Positions 6,537 through 7,031 of a DNA stretch of 7,031 nucleotides are shown here, piece after piece. Source of the stretch: Flavobacterium psychrophilum (lineage in GTDB: Bacteria > Bacteroidota > Bacteroidia > Flavobacteriales > Flavobacteriaceae); assembly GCA_945897545.1 (NCBI GenBank), contig CAMDGJ010000145.1, positions 1 to 7,031 on the forward strand, read 5' to 3'. Within the stretch, counting starts at the first letter, position 1. Every line of letters begins with the position of its first letter. Made by a program: the position numbers and the translations under genes. The notes beneath the pieces are model-generated. The model was given only the letters and a program-made list of their open reading frames with translations. It had not been told where the DNA came from and did no database searches.

Positions 6537-6552
6537 CCCCCGAAGGGGGAAT
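6534..6552 (+). repeat. C5-GAA-G5 repeat element, copy 1
   Basis: The 19-base stretch TAACCCCCGAAGGGGGAAT starts on the stop codon of the ferritin-VIT gene and can fold into a 5-bp all-G/C stem with a 3-base loop (6537-6549). No T-run follows, so it is not a standard terminator. A near-identical copy occurs in inverted orientation at 6631-6650. In otherwise AT-rich DNA this stands out; I recall similar C/G-run elements between genes in flavobacterial genomes. Confidence 0.65.
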
Positions 6553-6611
6553 TAAGTCAGAAAACAATATTTGTAAAGAATCATTAATTAAAATATAAAT
6601 AATTTAAAAAC

Positions 6612-6628
6612 CTGTTTACCCCAAACAG
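6612..6628. repeat. Short inverted repeat CTGTTT/AAACAG
   Basis: A perfect 6-bp inverted repeat with an ACCCC loop (CTGTTT 6612-6617, AAACAG 6623-6628) lies directly before repeat copy 2. It could be a small hairpin or a protein-binding half-site pair in the leader of the next gene. It is short enough to be chance. Confidence 0.4.
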
Positions 6629-6630
6629 CG

Positions 6631-6650
6631 ATTCCCCTTCTGGGGGTTAG
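6631..6650 (-). repeat. C5/G5 repeat element, copy 2 (inverted)
   Basis: The reverse complement CTAACCCCCAGAAGGGGAAT matches copy 1 (6534-6552) apart from one inserted A and one missing G. Locally it can fold CCCC (6634-6637) with GGGG, and it is followed by TTAGGGGGC, ending only about five bases before the ATG at 6661. With copy 1 it could form a long hairpin spanning the 78-base spacer. The rest of the spacer (6553-6611) is AT-rich with no recognised promoter. Confidence 0.6.
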
Positions 6651-6660
6651 GGGGCTAATT

Positions 6661-7031
6661 ATGAACGACGCACATTTACACTTGGTAGTAAACCATTTTC
6701 CGATTATCGGGACGATTCTTGGATTGGGAATTTTGATTACAGGAATTATTTTAAAAAACAACACGGTTAAAAGTACCGCTTATGTTTTATTTATTGTAGC
6801 GGCAATTTTTGCTGCATTTACCATGTCAACAGGAGAAGGAGCAGAGGAATTGGTAGAAGATATGCCCTCTATTGGAAAACAAATTATCCACGAACACGAA
6901 GAAATGGCTGAAAAACTTGCAATTATTTTATATGTTTTGGGAGCAGTTTCACTGGCAGGATTATTTTTGAATTATAAAAAACATTCCAAAGCACAACTCA
7001 TTTCTTATATAGCATTAATTATTGCGATTGC
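6661..7031 (+). CDS. Multi-helix membrane protein resembling DUF2231, C-terminus cut by window edge
   Basis: The frame opens at ATG 6661 and continues for 123 codons to the window end with no stop. Residues 1-17, MNDAHLHLVVNHFPIIG, carry three histidines (5, 7, 12) in the H-x-P-I-G type start seen in DUF2231-like membrane proteins. Predicted helices are at about 14-31, 39-57, 85-104 and 112 onward. A loop between helices 2 and 3 contains GEGAEELVEDMP and IIHEHEEMAE (76-85) with two more histidines. Such histidines near membrane boundaries suggest metal or heme binding, but no function is established here. It follows the iron-transporter gene on the same strand after a 124-base spacer with repeats, so co-transcription is possible but not certain. 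Confidence 0.8.
   Translation, partial: MNDAHLHLVVNHFPIIGTILGLGILITGIILKNNTVKSTAYVLFIVAAIFAAFTMSTGEGAEELVEDMPSIGKQIIHEHEEMAEKLAIILYVLGAVSLAGLFLNYKKHSKAQLISYIALIIAI

Noticed and set aside
6537..6549. Intrinsic terminator for the ferritin-VIT gene
   Set aside because: The stem is only 5 bp and no T-run follows; an inverted copy nearby points to a repeat element instead.

Overview
The window looks like Bacteroidota chromosome, most likely Flavobacterium or a close relative. The DNA is AT-rich, there are no clear Shine-Dalgarno sequences, several genes are preceded by TAnnTTTG-type -7 boxes, and the protein sequences (PhoH, PurC, the SAM-hydrolase-family protein) read like flavobacterial versions. 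This assignment is from recognition only; no search was run.

Left part (1-4700): a mostly housekeeping block. A SAM hydroxide adenosyltransferase/hydrolase-family gene (DUF62) runs leftwards off the window. Divergent from it is a small exported membrane protein followed 20 bases later by a PhoH/YbeZ-type ATPase, then a tiny two-helix membrane protein overlapping the phoH stop by one base. A Cof-type HAD phosphatase with its own promoter follows, then purC (SAICAR synthetase, de novo purine synthesis), which ends in a strong intrinsic terminator. The small membrane protein and the AT-rich HAD gene sit between phoH and purC and look like an accessory insertion.

Middle (4671-5395): a rearrangement scar. 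On the minus strand is the 3' part of a DUF1801-family gene, with an in-frame TGA. It meets, within a few bases near 4947-4952, the 3' third of a plus-strand RND-type metal-efflux periplasmic adaptor (HlyD/CzcB family). Both genes lack their 5' ends and point away from each other, so one deletion that removed everything between two divergent genes explains the arrangement.

Right part (5418-7031): an intact gene with an N-terminal ferritin/rubrerythrin-like diiron domain fused to a VIT1/CCC1 iron/manganese transporter (MbfA-like architecture). After a spacer carrying an inverted pair of C5/G5 repeat elements comes a histidine-bearing multi-helix membrane protein resembling DUF2231, cut by the window end. 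With the adaptor remnant these look like the surviving end of a metal-homeostasis cluster: detoxifying efflux (now broken), ferroxidase-coupled iron transport, and a membrane protein of unknown role.

I found no tRNA, rRNA, CRISPR array, insertion sequence or phage gene.
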